A stretch of DNA of 64,000 nt from RUG572 sp051884915 (lineage in GTDB: Bacteria > Verrucomicrobiota > Kiritimatiellia > RFP12 > UBA1067): the NCBI GenBank assembly GCA_051884915.1, contig JBJEWF010000020.1, positions 1 through 64,000 on the forward strand, given 5' to 3'. The notes beneath the pieces were generated by a model. The model was not told the DNA's origin, searched no databases, and saw only the letters and a program-made list of their open reading frames with translations. Made by a program: the position numbers and the translations under genes. This document shows, piece after piece, positions 1 to 8,791 of the stretch; position 1 is the first letter of the stretch, and every line of letters begins with the position of its first letter.

Positions 1-364
1 TGAGCGCGTCGAAGTTGCGGATCGAGCTCATGCCGTGCTTCTTGAACATCTGCGCGTGCAGCTTGATCATGTCGGAACTCTGGCTTTCGAGGCCGACGAC
101 GTTCACGCCGCGCGAAAGCGTCTGCAGGTCGGCTTCCGGCGCCGCCTTGCGGAACGCGTCCATCACGTCGAACGCGTCCTCCTGGCAGTAGAAGTAGCAG
201 CTCTGGAAGCGCGCCCCGCCGCCCGCCTCGAACCAGCGCACGCCGGCATCGTAGCACTCCGCCACGCAGGGGAGGAAGTCCTTGGAGAGAACGCGCGCGC
301 CGACGACCGACTGGAAGCCGTCGCGGAACGCGGTAAGCATGTACTTGACTGTTTTCTTGGCCAT
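1..364 (-). CDS. oadA: Oxaloacetate decarboxylase/pyruvate carboxylase-type carboxyltransferase alpha subunit, N-terminal part
   Basis: This is the first 121 codons of a gene that runs off the left edge. The translation shows the start of a biotin-dependent carboxyltransferase TIM barrel: TAFRDGFQSVVGARV corresponds to the usual TxLRDAxQS segment near the metal site, and it is followed by WFEAGGGARF, LSRGVNVVG and RNFDAL, all at the spacing expected for the OadA/PycB family. The ATG at 364 has an AAGGA Shine-Dalgarno about 10 nt upstream. The gamma subunit gene lies 38 bp upstream, which favours a membrane-bound Na+-translocating oxaloacetate decarboxylase over a free pyruvate carboxylase subunit. 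The biotin-carrier end cannot be seen. A related acyl-CoA decarboxylase alpha subunit is the main alternative. Confidence 0.8.
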   Translation of the reverse strand, partial: MAKKTVKYMLTAFRDGFQSVVGARVLSKDFLPCVAECYDAGVRWFEAGGGARFQSCYFYCQEDAFDVMDAFRKAAPEADLQTLSRGVNVVGLESQSSDMIKLHAQMFKKHGMSSIRNFDAL

Positions 365-402
365 GTTGGTAGTTCCTTCTTGAAATCGTCCAATCGAAAA
401 AT

Positions 403-621
403 TCAGCCCAGCGCCACGGCGATCGCGAGCGCCACGTTGGCGTCGTCATCGGCGGCGGCTGCCTTCTTCGGCGCCTTCTTCGGCGTCTCCTGCGGCAGAA
501 TGGAGTCGAAGCGCGCAATGAACGCGGACGACTTCGTCACGACGATCAACACCGTGAGAAACACGTATACAATGCCCATGCCCGCCATCATCAGGACGAG
601 ACCTTGACCGATTTCTGCCAT
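403..621 (-). CDS. oadG: OadG-type gamma subunit of a sodium-pump decarboxylase
   Basis: This is a 72-residue protein with one N-terminal membrane span (about residues 6-28, GLVLMMAGMGIVYVFLTVLI) followed by a short Lys/Pro/Ala-rich cytoplasmic tail. That is the size and layout of OadG, the small subunit that anchors the carboxyltransferase to the beta subunit of Na+-pumping oxaloacetate decarboxylase. An AAGGAG Shine-Dalgarno sits 7 nt before the ATG, and a good promoter lies about 50 bp upstream. It is co-oriented with, and directly before, the oadA-like gene. The sequence is too short for a firm family call, so the assignment rests mainly on context and topology. Confidence 0.75.
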   Translation of the reverse strand: MAEIGQGLVLMMAGMGIVYVFLTVLIVVTKSSAFIARFDSILPQETPKKAPKKAAAADDDANVALAIAVALG

Positions 622-668
622 ACCTAGCTCCTTGCGGTTTCCAACCAGAGGGAAAAAATTTGGTGGAC

Positions 669-697
669 ATTATACCGCATCCGGCGGCGGAACTCAA
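669..697 (-). promoter_or_regulatory. Promoter for oadG-oadA
   Basis: On the minus strand a -35 TTGAGT (697 to 692) and a perfect -10 TATAAT (674 to 669) are separated by 17 bp. Transcription would start near 662, about 40 nt before the oadG ATG. The promoter lies just past the dnaG stop codon, so the oad genes are probably transcribed separately from dnaG. Confidence 0.7.
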
Positions 698-707
698 CGG
701 GAAACGG

Positions 708-2576
708 CTAGCGAAGAATCCCGGCGTCCAAAAGCGGCCGGACGCGCGGCCAGGGGTCGCGCTGCAGGCGCCGGATCAGCGTGGAGTAGAACAGGCGCCG
801 GGCGTCGCCTTCCGGCGTCGATTCGCTGGGCAGACGCCCCTGGATCCGGCGGAGTTCCGCCGCCCACAGGCGGCGGATGTAGTCCTGGAGGATCCGTTCC
901 GCGCCCAGTTCGGACGCCCCCGAGCGGTCGTTGGACAGCAGAATCCCGTCGAGCCAGCGGCATTCCTCGGCTGCGAGCTCGTGGCGCAGCGCGGCGATGG
1001 CGTCCCCCCCGTCGGCCAATTCCGCCAGCCACGCCACGACGAACCGGCGCGTGAATTCATGCGCCAGCACGGCGGCCGGCAGACAGTCCCGCACGAGCGG
1101 AAGCAGGGACGCGTCCCGCTCGTGGTCGAACAGGAATTCGCAAAGCGACAGTTCCCGCGCCGACGGCGGATTGTTCCGCGGCGCCGCGGCATCCATTTCG
1201 GCGGGAACGGGCGCCGGCGCCGGCGCGGGCTTCGGCGCGACGGCGGCCGCCGCCGGGCGCGGCCGTTTGCGGAGAATCAGGGCCAGATCCTCTTCCAGCG
1301 CCGACACGGGAACGCCCAGCATGTCGGCGGCATCCTTCATCAGCGACGCCCGGATCAGGCTCGACGGGCATTTGGCCAGGGTCTCCAGCGCGGCACGCCC
1401 CACCCGCGCCACGGCGTCGATGGACGCGGGATTGTCCTCCTTGGCGAGCAGCGTCCGGACCTGGAAACGGGTCACGGACTCCGCCTTGTCCAGACAGGCC
1501 CGGAACGCCTCGGGTCCCCGGTCGCGCAACAGCGAATCGGGATCCTCCCCCGCCGGAAGCGTCGCCACGCGAACGGGCATTCCCTCCGCGAGGAACTCGC
1601 CGCCGGAACGGACGGCCGCCTTCTGGCCGGCCTCGTCGGCGTCGAACACGAGCACCACGGCGTCCGCGCACTTCTTCAGGATCCGGGCGTGCTCCTCCGT
1701 GAAGGCCGTGCCCTGCGAGGCCACCGCGTTGGCGAAACCGCTGCAGTGGCAGCGGATCAGGTCGATCTGCCCCTCGCAGACAATCGCCTCGCGTCCGGGC
1801 GACTTGACGATATGCGCGGCCGCCTTGTCGAGGCCGAAGAGAATGTTCGACTTCCTGAAGACCGGCGTCTCCGGCGAGTTGACGTACTTGCGCGGCGATT
1901 TCGCCGCGTCGAGGATGCGCCCCGAAAACGCCACGGGGCGCCCCTGGCGGTCGCAGATCGTGAACATCAGGCGCCCGCCAAAGGGGTGGTAGGGCGGTTC
2001 GCCGGCACGGCGCGGACGGGCGAGAACCCCTGCCGCGTAAAGCTCCTCGTCGGCAAAGCCGTATTTCTTCGCCCAGGTCAGAATGGGGGCCGAACCCGCG
2101 GGCGCGTAGCCGATGCGGAAACTGTCGACCACGTCGTCCGGCAGCCGGCGGGAGGCCAGATACCGGCGCGCCCCCTCCGCCTCCGCCGCCTGGCGAAGGC
2201 AGCGGTGGTAGAAGTCGGACAGCTGGGCCAGAAGCGCGTACAGCCGCCGGCGCAGACCGGCCTGCGGGTCGGCCTTCTCCTCGATTGTCACGCCGCACTG
2301 CTGCGCCAGCTTCTTCACCGCCTCGACGAACGTGAGCCCTTCCTGCTTCTGGACGAACTTGAACGCGTCGCCGGTTTCGCCGCAGCCGAAGCAGTGGTAG
2401 TATCCCTGATCGGGATGGACCACGAACGACGGCGTCTTTTCGTGGTGGAAGGGACAGCAGCACTTGTAGCTGCCCCCCATGCGCCGGATCTGGATGCCGT
2501 AGGAGGCAACCAGTTCGGCGAGATCCGTCCGGTTCCTGATCTCCTCGATTGTCGACTGCGGGATGCTGAATGCCAT
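708..2576 (-). CDS. dnaG: DNA primase
   Basis: This enzyme makes RNA primers at the replication fork. The 622-residue product has the CHC2 zinc finger (C41, H44, C62, C65 in CPFH...CFGC), the primase core, and a TOPRIM domain at about residues 263-340 with VCEGQID around E268 and VFDADEAG at 311-318. After a long Ala/Pro linker (about 430-460) there is a C-terminal region fitting the DnaB-helicase-binding domain. The length is typical for the family. I chose the ATG at 2576 (MAFSIPQ) because the family homology begins there. The frame stays open to a TTG at 2642, but those residues look non-coding and would run up to the upstream terminator. No strong Shine-Dalgarno is visible before 2576. 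Confidence 0.96.
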   Translation of the reverse strand: MAFSIPQSTIEEIRNRTDLAELVASYGIQIRRMGGSYKCCCPFHHEKTPSFVVHPDQGYYHCFGCGETGDAFKFVQKQEGLTFVEAVKKLAQQCGVTIEEKADPQAGLRRRLYALLAQLSDFYHRCLRQAAEAEGARRYLASRRLPDDVVDSFRIGYAPAGSAPILTWAKKYGFADEELYAAGVLARPRRAGEPPYHPFGGRLMFTICDRQGRPVAFSGRILDAAKSPRKYVNSPETPVFRKSNILFGLDKAAAHIVKSPGREAIVCEGQIDLIRCHCSGFANAVASQGTAFTEEHARILKKCADAVVLVFDADEAGQKAAVRSGGEFLAEGMPVRVATLPAGEDPDSLLRDRGPEAFRACLDKAESVTRFQVRTLLAKEDNPASIDAVARVGRAALETLAKCPSSLIRASLMKDAADMLGVPVSALEEDLALILRKRPRPAAAAVAPKPAPAPAPVPAEMDAAAPRNNPPSARELSLCEFLFDHERDASLLPLVRDCLPAAVLAHEFTRRFVVAWLAELADGGDAIAALRHELAAEECRWLDGILLSNDRSGASELGAERILQDYIRRLWAAELRRIQGRLPSESTPEGDARRLFYSTLIRRLQRDPWPRVRPLLDAGILR

Positions 2577-2643
2577 CGCCGGGAAATGCGTGCGTGCCGT
2601 GAATGGATGCGTGCCGTCCGGACCCGCCCGGGTCAAGAACAAA

Positions 2644-2669
2644 GCGCAGACGGCAGCCGCCGTCTGCGC
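2644..2669 (-). terminator. Rho-independent terminator after the purB/lipoprotein unit
   Basis: A perfect 11-bp stem (2644-2654 with 2659-2669) closes on a 4-nt loop. On the minus strand it is followed by TTTGTTCTTG. It lies 23 nt past the stop of the small lipoprotein gene and before dnaG, so it should separate purB-lipoprotein transcription from dnaG. Confidence 0.85.
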
Positions 2670-2691
2670 CTCGCGGATCGCATGGACGCGA

Positions 2692-2907
2692 TCACTTCTT
2701 CTGCGCGTCGGCCGCGGGCTTCGGCGCGGGGGCCGCGGGCTTCGGCGCGTCGGCCTTCTTCACTTCCGCGGCCGGGGCGGCGGCCGGCTTCACTTCCGCC
2801 GCCGGGGCGGGGGCCGCGGGCTTGGCCGGAGCCTGTTCCACCTTCTCGCAACCCGTCACGAACGCGAGCGCGCACGCCGCAACCGCGGCAATCGTCATCA
2901 TCTTCAT
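2692..2907 (-). CDS. Small Ala/Pro/Lys-rich lipoprotein
   Basis: This is a 71-residue protein with a lipoprotein signal (MKMMTIAAVAACALAFVTGC), the lipidated cysteine being C20. The remainder is low complexity: short PAPAAEVK and PKPAAPAPK-like repeats ending in a basic AQKK. No enzymatic domain is present. A run of AAGG repeats gives a strong Shine-Dalgarno before the ATG. It starts 21 bp after purB and probably shares its transcript. Such small Ala/Pro/Lys lipoproteins may link the outer membrane to the cell wall or act as spacers, but the sequence shows only that it is exported and lipidated. The tail resembles the SecG tail at about 11.5 kb in composition. Confidence 0.75.
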   Translation of the reverse strand: MKMMTIAAVAACALAFVTGCEKVEQAPAKPAAPAPAAEVKPAAAPAAEVKKADAPKPAAPAPKPAADAQKK

Positions 2908-2928
2908 TGTTTCCCTTCCTTCCTTGTT

Positions 2929-4293
2929 TTACACCAGGGCGGCGAGTTTTTCCGCCATGCCCACATAAGAAGCCGGCGTCATCTCCAGCAGACGCGCCTT
3001 GTCCGCTTCGGGAAGCTCCAGTCCCGACACGAACTCCCGCATGGTCTCCGCCGTCACGCGACGGCCGCGCGTCAGCTCCTTCAGCCGTTCGTACGGGTTG
3101 GCCATGCCGGCTTTGCGCATGACCGTCTGGATCGGCTCGGCCAGGACTTCCCAGTTGCGGTCGAGATCGCCGGCCAGCCGCGCCCCGTCCACCTGGAGCT
3201 TGTCCAGTCCCTTGAGCGTGGATTTCACCGCCACCAGCGCGTAGCCGAAGCCGACGCCCATGTTGCGCAGGACGGTCGAATCCGTCAGGTCGCGCTGCAT
3301 GCGGCTGACCGGAAGCTTGCGGGCGAGGAACCCGAACACCGCGTTCGACAGCCCCAGATTGCCTTCCGAATTCTCGAAATCGATTGGATTCACCTTGTGC
3401 GGCATCGTCGAAGAGCCGATTTCGCCCTTGACCGTGCGCTGGGTGAAATACCCCATCGAGACGTAGGTCCACACGTCGCGGTCGAAGTCGAGAAGGATCG
3501 TGTTCCAGCGCTGGATGGCGTCGAACAGTTCGGCCATGCCGTCATGCGGCTCGATCTGGATCGTCAGGCGGTTCTGGCGCAGGCCAAAACCCTCGATCAC
3601 GCCGCGGGACAGGGCCTCCCAGTCCACCCCCGGATAGGCGGCGAGATGCGCGTTGAAATTGCCGACGGCGCCGTTCATCTTCGCCGGCAGCACGATGCGG
3701 TCGATTTCGTCCTGCTGGCGGCGCAGGCGGGCCGCCACCACGGCCAGTTCCTTGCCGAGCGTCGTCGGCGACGCGGGCTGGCCGTGCGTGTGCGCCAGCA
3801 TCGGCGTGGCGGCAAACTCGCGCGCCAGCGCGGCGATCCTGTCCGTCACCTCGTTCTGCGCTGCCCGCAGGATCTTCAGGCCGTCGCGCAGCATGAGCGC
3901 ATGGGACACGTTGTTGACGTCCTCGCTCGTGCAGGCGAAATGGACGAACTCGCCGCGCGACCCGAGCGACGTGCCCGCCAACGCCTCCTTGATGAAATAC
4001 TCGACGGCCTTCACGTCGTGGTTCGTCGTCTTCTCGATGTCCTTCACGCGCTGGGCGTCGGCCACGGAGAACCCGTCCGCAAGCTGCCGGAGAGCCGCCG
4101 CCTCCGCCGCCGTCAGGGCCGGGCATTCGGGCAGTTCGGGATGCGCGCACAGCGCGGCCAACCAGGCGCACTCTACCGCAACACGGCGTTTCACCAGGCC
4201 GTATTCCGAGAAAACGTCGCGGAGTTCCGCCACTTTGGAACCATAGCGCCCATCCAGCGGCGACACCGCGCATAACATGTCAAGACTGGCCAT
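2929..4293 (-). CDS. purB: Adenylosuccinate lyase
   Basis: This enzyme acts twice in purine synthesis: it splits SAICAR, and it splits adenylosuccinate to AMP and fumarate. The 454-residue protein has the fumarase/aspartase-superfamily signature SSTMPHKVNP at residues 294-303 and the catalytic HTHGQPA segment at 168-174. Its N-terminal SPLDGRYG places it with the E. coli-like, about 455-residue PurB class. The start is the ATG at 4293, which has AAAGGAG 9 nt upstream; a TTG just before it is less likely. The promoter immediately upstream is divergent from that of the Nudix fusion gene. No other purine genes are near. Confidence 0.96.
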   Translation of the reverse strand: MASLDMLCAVSPLDGRYGSKVAELRDVFSEYGLVKRRVAVECAWLAALCAHPELPECPALTAAEAAALRQLADGFSVADAQRVKDIEKTTNHDVKAVEYFIKEALAGTSLGSRGEFVHFACTSEDVNNVSHALMLRDGLKILRAAQNEVTDRIAALAREFAATPMLAHTHGQPASPTTLGKELAVVAARLRRQQDEIDRIVLPAKMNGAVGNFNAHLAAYPGVDWEALSRGVIEGFGLRQNRLTIQIEPHDGMAELFDAIQRWNTILLDFDRDVWTYVSMGYFTQRTVKGEIGSSTMPHKVNPIDFENSEGNLGLSNAVFGFLARKLPVSRMQRDLTDSTVLRNMGVGFGYALVAVKSTLKGLDKLQVDGARLAGDLDRNWEVLAEPIQTVMRKAGMANPYERLKELTRGRRVTAETMREFVSGLELPEADKARLLEMTPASYVGMAEKLAALV

Positions 4294-4322
4294 CAACTGC
4301 TTCTCCTTTGGAATGCCTGTCC

Positions 4323-4331
4323 ATTATACCA
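4323..4331 (-). promoter_or_regulatory. Extended -10 promoter for purB
   Basis: TGGTATAAT on the minus strand, with TATAAT at 4328 to 4323. Transcription would start near 4316, giving a leader of about 23 nt that contains the purB Shine-Dalgarno. There is no good -35, but the TGn extension compensates. It is back to back with the plus-strand promoter at 4346-4354. Confidence 0.7.
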
Positions 4332-4345
4332 CAATTCCGCCCTTG

Positions 4346-4354
4346 TGCTATAAT
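4346..4354 (+). promoter_or_regulatory. Extended -10 promoter for the Nudix fusion gene
   Basis: TGCTATAAT, with TATAAT at 4349-4354. Only 8 nt separate it from the ATG at 4363, so the predicted transcript begins at or within a couple of bases of the start codon (leaderless). Confidence 0.65.
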
Positions 4355-4362
4355 CTCTCCCG

Positions 4363-5298
4363 ATGGAACGCACACGCACCCAAACCCGGACTTCCGACAT
4401 GGCCGATTTTCCCGAATACGAACTCGCGGGCATCGAGACGATCGCCCGCGGCATCTGCATCCAGAACGGCAAGATCCTGCTTTGCAGGGCCCGAGGCGGC
4501 TCGTCCACCTACCTGCCGGGCGGACACATCGAATTCGGCGAGACGGCCCGCCAGGCGCTCGTCCGCGAGATCAAGGAGGAGATGGGCGTCGACGCCACGG
4601 CGGGGCGGTTCCTGGACGTCGTCGAGAACGCGTTCCTCCAGCACGGCAAACCCCATGCGGAGATCAATCTCGTCCACCTCCTGGACCTCCCCGAAGGGAC
4701 GGCCGCCCGGGCGAAGGAGGACTGGATCGAGTTCGAGTGGCGTCCCCTCGCCGACCTGGCCGGGGCCAATCTCCTGCCGGCGTCCATGGTCCCCGTCGTC
4801 GAACGCGCCGCGGGACGGATGCCCGTCCACCCCTGCCGCCGCCGCGACCGGGAACTGGCGCCCGACGCGGCGCGGGCGATCCTCGCCCGCGCGGAGACGG
4901 CCACGGTCAGCGTCGTCACCGAGGACGGCCCGTACGGCTTTCCCGTCTCGCCCGTCTGCCTCAACGGACGGCTCTATTTCCACAGCGCGCGGGAAGGCCG
5001 CAAAGTCGAGGCGCTCAAGCGCGACGGACGCGTCTGGATCAGCGCCTGCGTCGACGTCCGGGCGGCAACCGGCAAATTCACGACCTACTTCGAAAGCGCC
5101 ATGGCCTGGGGCGTCCTGGAACGGGTCGACGACCCGGCCGAAGCGCGGCTGGCGCTCAAGGCGCTGTGCGAGAAATTCACGCCCGCCAACATGTCCGGCT
5201 TCGACGCCGCCCTCGCGCGTTCGCTTTCCCGCACGGCCGTCTACGCCCTCACGCTCGACCATGTCTCCGGCAAGGCCAAACGCGCGACCCCCGCGTGA
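4363..5298 (+). CDS. Nudix hydrolase fused to a pyridoxamine 5'-phosphate oxidase-like flavin domain
   Basis: This is a 311-residue, two-domain protein. Residues about 20-150 are a Nudix hydrolase with an intact Nudix box (G-x5-E-x7-REIKEEMGV, GHIEFGE onwards), which would hydrolyse a nucleoside diphosphate linked to another group. Residues about 155-305 resemble the PNPOx-like split-barrel family (HPCRRRDRELAPDAARAIL, then a beta barrel with GFPVSPVCLNGRLYFHSA), which often binds FMN or heme and includes nitroimidazole-reductase-like proteins. I see no stop or frameshift between the halves, so it is a true fusion. The promoter -10 ends 8 nt before the ATG and there is no Shine-Dalgarno, suggesting leaderless translation. 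An in-frame ATG at 4399 is a possible alternative start. The substrate is unknown. Confidence 0.85.
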   Translation: MERTRTQTRTSDMADFPEYELAGIETIARGICIQNGKILLCRARGGSSTYLPGGHIEFGETARQALVREIKEEMGVDATAGRFLDVVENAFLQHGKPHAEINLVHLLDLPEGTAARAKEDWIEFEWRPLADLAGANLLPASMVPVVERAAGRMPVHPCRRRDRELAPDAARAILARAETATVSVVTEDGPYGFPVSPVCLNGRLYFHSAREGRKVEALKRDGRVWISACVDVRAATGKFTTYFESAMAWGVLERVDDPAEARLALKALCEKFTPANMSGFDAALARSLSRTAVYALTLDHVSGKAKRATPA

Positions 5299-5370
5299 CC
5301 GGCCCTCCGGGACGGGCGCGGGCGCGCCGCGCGATGCGACCGGGGACCTGCCGGACGCGGACGCGCCGCG

Positions 5371-8049
5371 CTAGCCGCCGTCCCCCTGCGCGCCGTCCCC
5401 CTGCGCGTCGTCCAGGGCCAGCGTCTTTTCGAGTTCCTCGGGGCCCATGTTCAGCAGAAAGGCCTCGCCGCCGGTCACCACCTCGTTGGCCAGCAGACGC
5501 TTGGATTCGAGAAGTTCGTCGATGTGGTCTTCCAGCGTGCCCGCGCACAGAAGCAGATGGACGAAGACGGTCCGCGTCTGGCCGATCCGATGGGCACGGT
5601 CCGTCGCCTGGTTCTCGACGGCGGGATTCCACCAGCGGTCGAAGTGGACGACATGGGTCGCCCGCGTCAGATTCAGGCCGAAACCGCCGGCCTTCAGGGA
5701 CAGGACGAACGCATTCGGTTCCGGGCTGCCGTTGAACGCGGCGATTTCCCTTTCGCGCGCGGCGGGCGACAGGCCGCCGTGCAGAAACGGATACAGGACG
5801 CCGAACTTCTCCTGGAGATGCGCCTGCAGCCGCCGCCCGACTTTCGCGTACTGCGTGAAGATCAGGCAGCTCTCGCCCGCCGCGAAGATGTCCGCCAGCA
5901 GCTCGTCGAGGCGCGCCATCTTCCCGTCGCCGTCGCAGATCAGCTTCAATTCCGTCAGCAGGGCCAGCGTCCGCCCCCGCCGCGCGGCCGCCGGCGAATC
6001 GGCGGCGCAGTCGGCCCTGAACGCCTCCAAGGCCATTTCGTACTGCGCCCGCTGGGCGGGGGAGAGCGGACAGTATTCGCGAATCTCGCGTTTGCCCCCC
6101 AGTTCCGCCGCGATGCCGGGATCCGTCTTCAGGCGGCGCAGCAGAAAGGGTTCGAGGACGTGCCGCAGCTTTCCGGCCGCCGCCGTCCGCGCGTCCGCGC
6201 GAAACGGGCGCAGGTAGATTTCCTCAAAATCCTTGCGCGCGCCCAGAAGCCCGGGATTCAGGCATTCCTCCAGGGACCAGAGATCCCGCGCGCTGTTTTC
6301 CAGCGGCGTGCCCGTGAGTGCGATCTTCACCGGCGCCGCCAACGCCCGCGCCGCCCGCGCGACGCGCGTATCCGGATTCTTGATCATCTGCGCCTCGTCG
6401 AGAATCAGCACCCCGAATCCGACGGCGCGCAGGGCCTCCCAGTCCTTCACGAGCAGCGAATACCCGGTCACGACGACGTCGGCCGCCGAACAGGCGCGGC
6501 GAAGCGAACGCCCGAGCCACCGCCGGGGTCCCTGGTGCAGAAGGGTCCGCAGACCCGGCGCGAAGCGTTTCAATTCGCGCATCCAGTTCGTCGTCACGCT
6601 CACGGGCGACACGACCAGCGCCGGGGCGTCCGCCGCGCCCTGCTCTTTGCGGTGGAGGAGATAGGCGATCGCCTGGAGCGTCTTGCCCAGGCCCATGTCG
6701 TCCGCCAGACAGGCGCCGAACCCCCACTTGACGAGGAACGCGAGCCAGGAGAATCCCCGCACCTGATAGTCGCGGAGCGTCCCTTTCAGGCCGTTGGGCG
6801 CCGGAAGCGGCGTCAGGCGGTCGCGTCCCTTCAGCTCGTTCAGCAACCCGCGCAGCCACCCCCGCGCCTCGACGCGGGCGATCCGCAACCGGCCGGCGCG
6901 CTGGACGCCCATGGCGAAGCGCAGCGTTTCGCGCACGGAGAGTTTCCGCTGCCGCGTCGACCGCAACGCCCGAAGCGCCTCGCGCAGCACGCTGCGGTCG
7001 ACTTCGATCCAGCGGTCCCGGAAGAAGACGAAAGGCGCATCCTGGTCCAGCAGGAACTGGAGTTCCTGTTCCGTTGCCGGCTCGCCGTCAATCTGGATGG
7101 ACAGACGGGCCGTCGCAACGGGCGCGTCCGCCGTCTCCGCCACGGGTTCGCCCGGCAATGGCGCAACGTCCGCCACGGCCGAAAGATGGTCGCCCAGAAT
7201 CCCCTCCGGGATTTCGACGGAAAAGCCGGCGGCCGTCAACGCCTGCCTGCCCGCGCGGAGAAAATTCTCCGCCTCGGCGGCGGACAAGTCGGCCCGGCCC
7301 CGCCGCAACGTGCGCAGGGGCGGGTAGACCGACGCGGCCTGTCCCAGCGAAATCAGGCCCAGCCGCGTCGTCGGCGGCGCGGGCATCGACAGGCTCCACG
7401 AGTCCCCGCGTCCGGGCGGCGGATCCAGCCGGAAGACCAGCGCGGCCCGGTCGGATGCGGACGCGCGCAGGGGCGCGCGCCACTCCTTCAGCCGCTTCGC
7501 CAGATCGTCCAGATCGTCCGCCACCGCCCAGCGGATCCGTCCCGTCTCGCTCCGCAAGGCCGCCAGCCAGGCGTCGTCGACCGTCTCGTGGCGTCCATCG
7601 TCCGCTTCGAGAACCGACCAGCCCGCGCGGCGGATCAGCGCGTCGGCCAGGGCGTGCTCAAAACCGGACGCCTTGCGCATCAGGCGCCAGACGGCCCGGC
7701 AGGCGTCCCCGGATCCCTCGATCCCCGCCAGATAGCGGCCTTCCGCCACTTCCGCCGCGACCTGCCGGAACGATTCCGCGGCGGAACAGACGCTCGCGTC
7801 CAGAAAGCAGCCGGGCTTGAACCGCCGGCCACGCACGTCGGAAAGGAACATCAGCAGATTGCGCATGGACGGGCAGACCCGCGCGGGGGAAAGCGGCGTC
7901 AGCTCGTCGGCGTACCAGACGACTTCGCGGACGGCCTCCAGCAGCGCGTCGCCGGACAGGGGCCGAAGCGCCGCGCCCGCCGCCGCGGGAGCCTGGGCCG
8001 ACAACGCGGCCCGTCCGTCCTCCGACATCTCCAGGTGCAATTCAACCAT
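5371..8049 (-). CDS. SNF2-family DEAD/DEAH-box helicase
   Basis: This is an 892-residue ATP-dependent DNA translocase. Residues about 310-365 fit the SNF2-associated DUF3670-type domain (IDGEPATEQELQFLLDQ, then RWIEVDRSVL). The ATPase lobe starts at RDYQVRGFSWL (about 426), with Walker A DDMGLGKT at 450-457 and the DEAQ box at 551-554. The second lobe carries GGFGLNLTRA and RAHRIGQTR. There is no SWIM zinc finger at the N-terminus. The C-terminus ends in a short DDAQGDGAQGDGG repeat that comes from a duplicated stretch of DNA. It begins 30 bp after rpe and is likely co-transcribed with it. Bacterial SNF2 proteins of this type are poorly characterised; a role in transcription recycling or DNA repair is possible but not shown. 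Confidence 0.92.
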   Translation of the reverse strand: MVELHLEMSEDGRAALSAQAPAAAGAALRPLSGDALLEAVREVVWYADELTPLSPARVCPSMRNLLMFLSDVRGRRFKPGCFLDASVCSAAESFRQVAAEVAEGRYLAGIEGSGDACRAVWRLMRKASGFEHALADALIRRAGWSVLEADDGRHETVDDAWLAALRSETGRIRWAVADDLDDLAKRLKEWRAPLRASASDRAALVFRLDPPPGRGDSWSLSMPAPPTTRLGLISLGQAASVYPPLRTLRRGRADLSAAEAENFLRAGRQALTAAGFSVEIPEGILGDHLSAVADVAPLPGEPVAETADAPVATARLSIQIDGEPATEQELQFLLDQDAPFVFFRDRWIEVDRSVLREALRALRSTRQRKLSVRETLRFAMGVQRAGRLRIARVEARGWLRGLLNELKGRDRLTPLPAPNGLKGTLRDYQVRGFSWLAFLVKWGFGACLADDMGLGKTLQAIAYLLHRKEQGAADAPALVVSPVSVTTNWMRELKRFAPGLRTLLHQGPRRWLGRSLRRACSAADVVVTGYSLLVKDWEALRAVGFGVLILDEAQMIKNPDTRVARAARALAAPVKIALTGTPLENSARDLWSLEECLNPGLLGARKDFEEIYLRPFRADARTAAAGKLRHVLEPFLLRRLKTDPGIAAELGGKREIREYCPLSPAQRAQYEMALEAFRADCAADSPAAARRGRTLALLTELKLICDGDGKMARLDELLADIFAAGESCLIFTQYAKVGRRLQAHLQEKFGVLYPFLHGGLSPAAREREIAAFNGSPEPNAFVLSLKAGGFGLNLTRATHVVHFDRWWNPAVENQATDRAHRIGQTRTVFVHLLLCAGTLEDHIDELLESKRLLANEVVTGGEAFLLNMGPEELEKTLALDDAQGDGAQGDGG

Positions 8050-8079
8050 GGGAAAACGGCACGTGCGAAATGGAGCCGG

Positions 8080-8748
8080 TCACGGACGGGCCAGGGCCGC
8101 GGAACACGATGCGCGGAGCGCGGCCACGGCGGCGGCCATGTCGGGCCGGCCGAAGAGATGGCTGCCGGCCACGAGCTGGTTGGCGCCCGCCCGGACGGCC
8201 AGCGGCGCCGTTTCGCCATTCACGCCGCCGTCGACCATCAAGTCGAGGGCCGGGGCCATTTCGCGGAGGACCTTCAGCTTCGGCAGGCACCCGGCGATGA
8301 ACGACTGTCCGCCGTAGCCCGGATGGACCGTCATCACCAGCACCTCGTCGCACGCCTTCAGGTAGGGGAAGACCCGTTCGACCGGCGTTTCGGGGTTCAA
8401 CGCGAGCGCCGGCCGGACGCCCAGCTGCCGAATGCGGGCCAGTTCGCGGTGGATGTCGCAATCCGCCTCGACGTGGATCTGGATCGTCTGCGCGCCCATC
8501 TCGGCGAAGACCGGCAGATAGAGGTCCGGCCGGGTCATCATCAGATGGACGTGCCGGTGGAAGCGCGGCGCCACGCGCCGGCTCAGCGCCACGACGTCCG
8601 GACCGAAGGACAGGTTGGGCACGAAGTGGGCGTCCATGACGTCCAGGTGCAGCGCATCCGCCCCGGAGGCCTCGGCGCGCCGAATTTCAGAACCCAGCGC
8701 ACCGAAATCGGCTGCCAGGAGCGAGGGCAGAATCTGGATCGTTTTCAT
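8080..8748 (-). CDS. rpe: Ribulose-phosphate 3-epimerase
   Basis: This enzyme interconverts ribulose 5-phosphate and xylulose 5-phosphate in the pentose phosphate pathway. The 222-residue TIM-barrel protein has the family landmarks ILPSLLAADFG, HLDVMDAHFVPNLSFGP (metal-binding His and Asp), HVHLMMTRP, VMTVHPGYGGQSF and LMVDGGVN. The ATG at 8748 is preferred because GGGGGTG lies just upstream as a Shine-Dalgarno; a GTG two codons earlier is possible. It lies between the MFS transporter and the SNF2 helicase in one co-directional run. Confidence 0.96.
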   Translation of the reverse strand: MKTIQILPSLLAADFGALGSEIRRAEASGADALHLDVMDAHFVPNLSFGPDVVALSRRVAPRFHRHVHLMMTRPDLYLPVFAEMGAQTIQIHVEADCDIHRELARIRQLGVRPALALNPETPVERVFPYLKACDEVLVMTVHPGYGGQSFIAGCLPKLKVLREMAPALDLMVDGGVNGETAPLAVRAGANQLVAGSHLFGRPDMAAAVAALRASCSAALARP

Positions 8749-8791
8749 GTTCACCCCCGTCGTCCGCCCGTGAGCATCCGGATTCCGATCT

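Noticed and set aside
2577..2642. Longer dnaG reading frame starting from a TTG at 2642
   Set aside because: The added residues match no primase, overlap the sequence just past a terminator, and the conserved N-terminus begins at the ATG at 2576.
5299..5370. Terminator between the convergent Nudix and SNF2 genes
   Set aside because: The stretch is GC-rich with short direct repeats (GCGCGCCGCG-like, and the CCCCCTGCGCG units in the SNF2 end), but I could not find a convincing inverted repeat.
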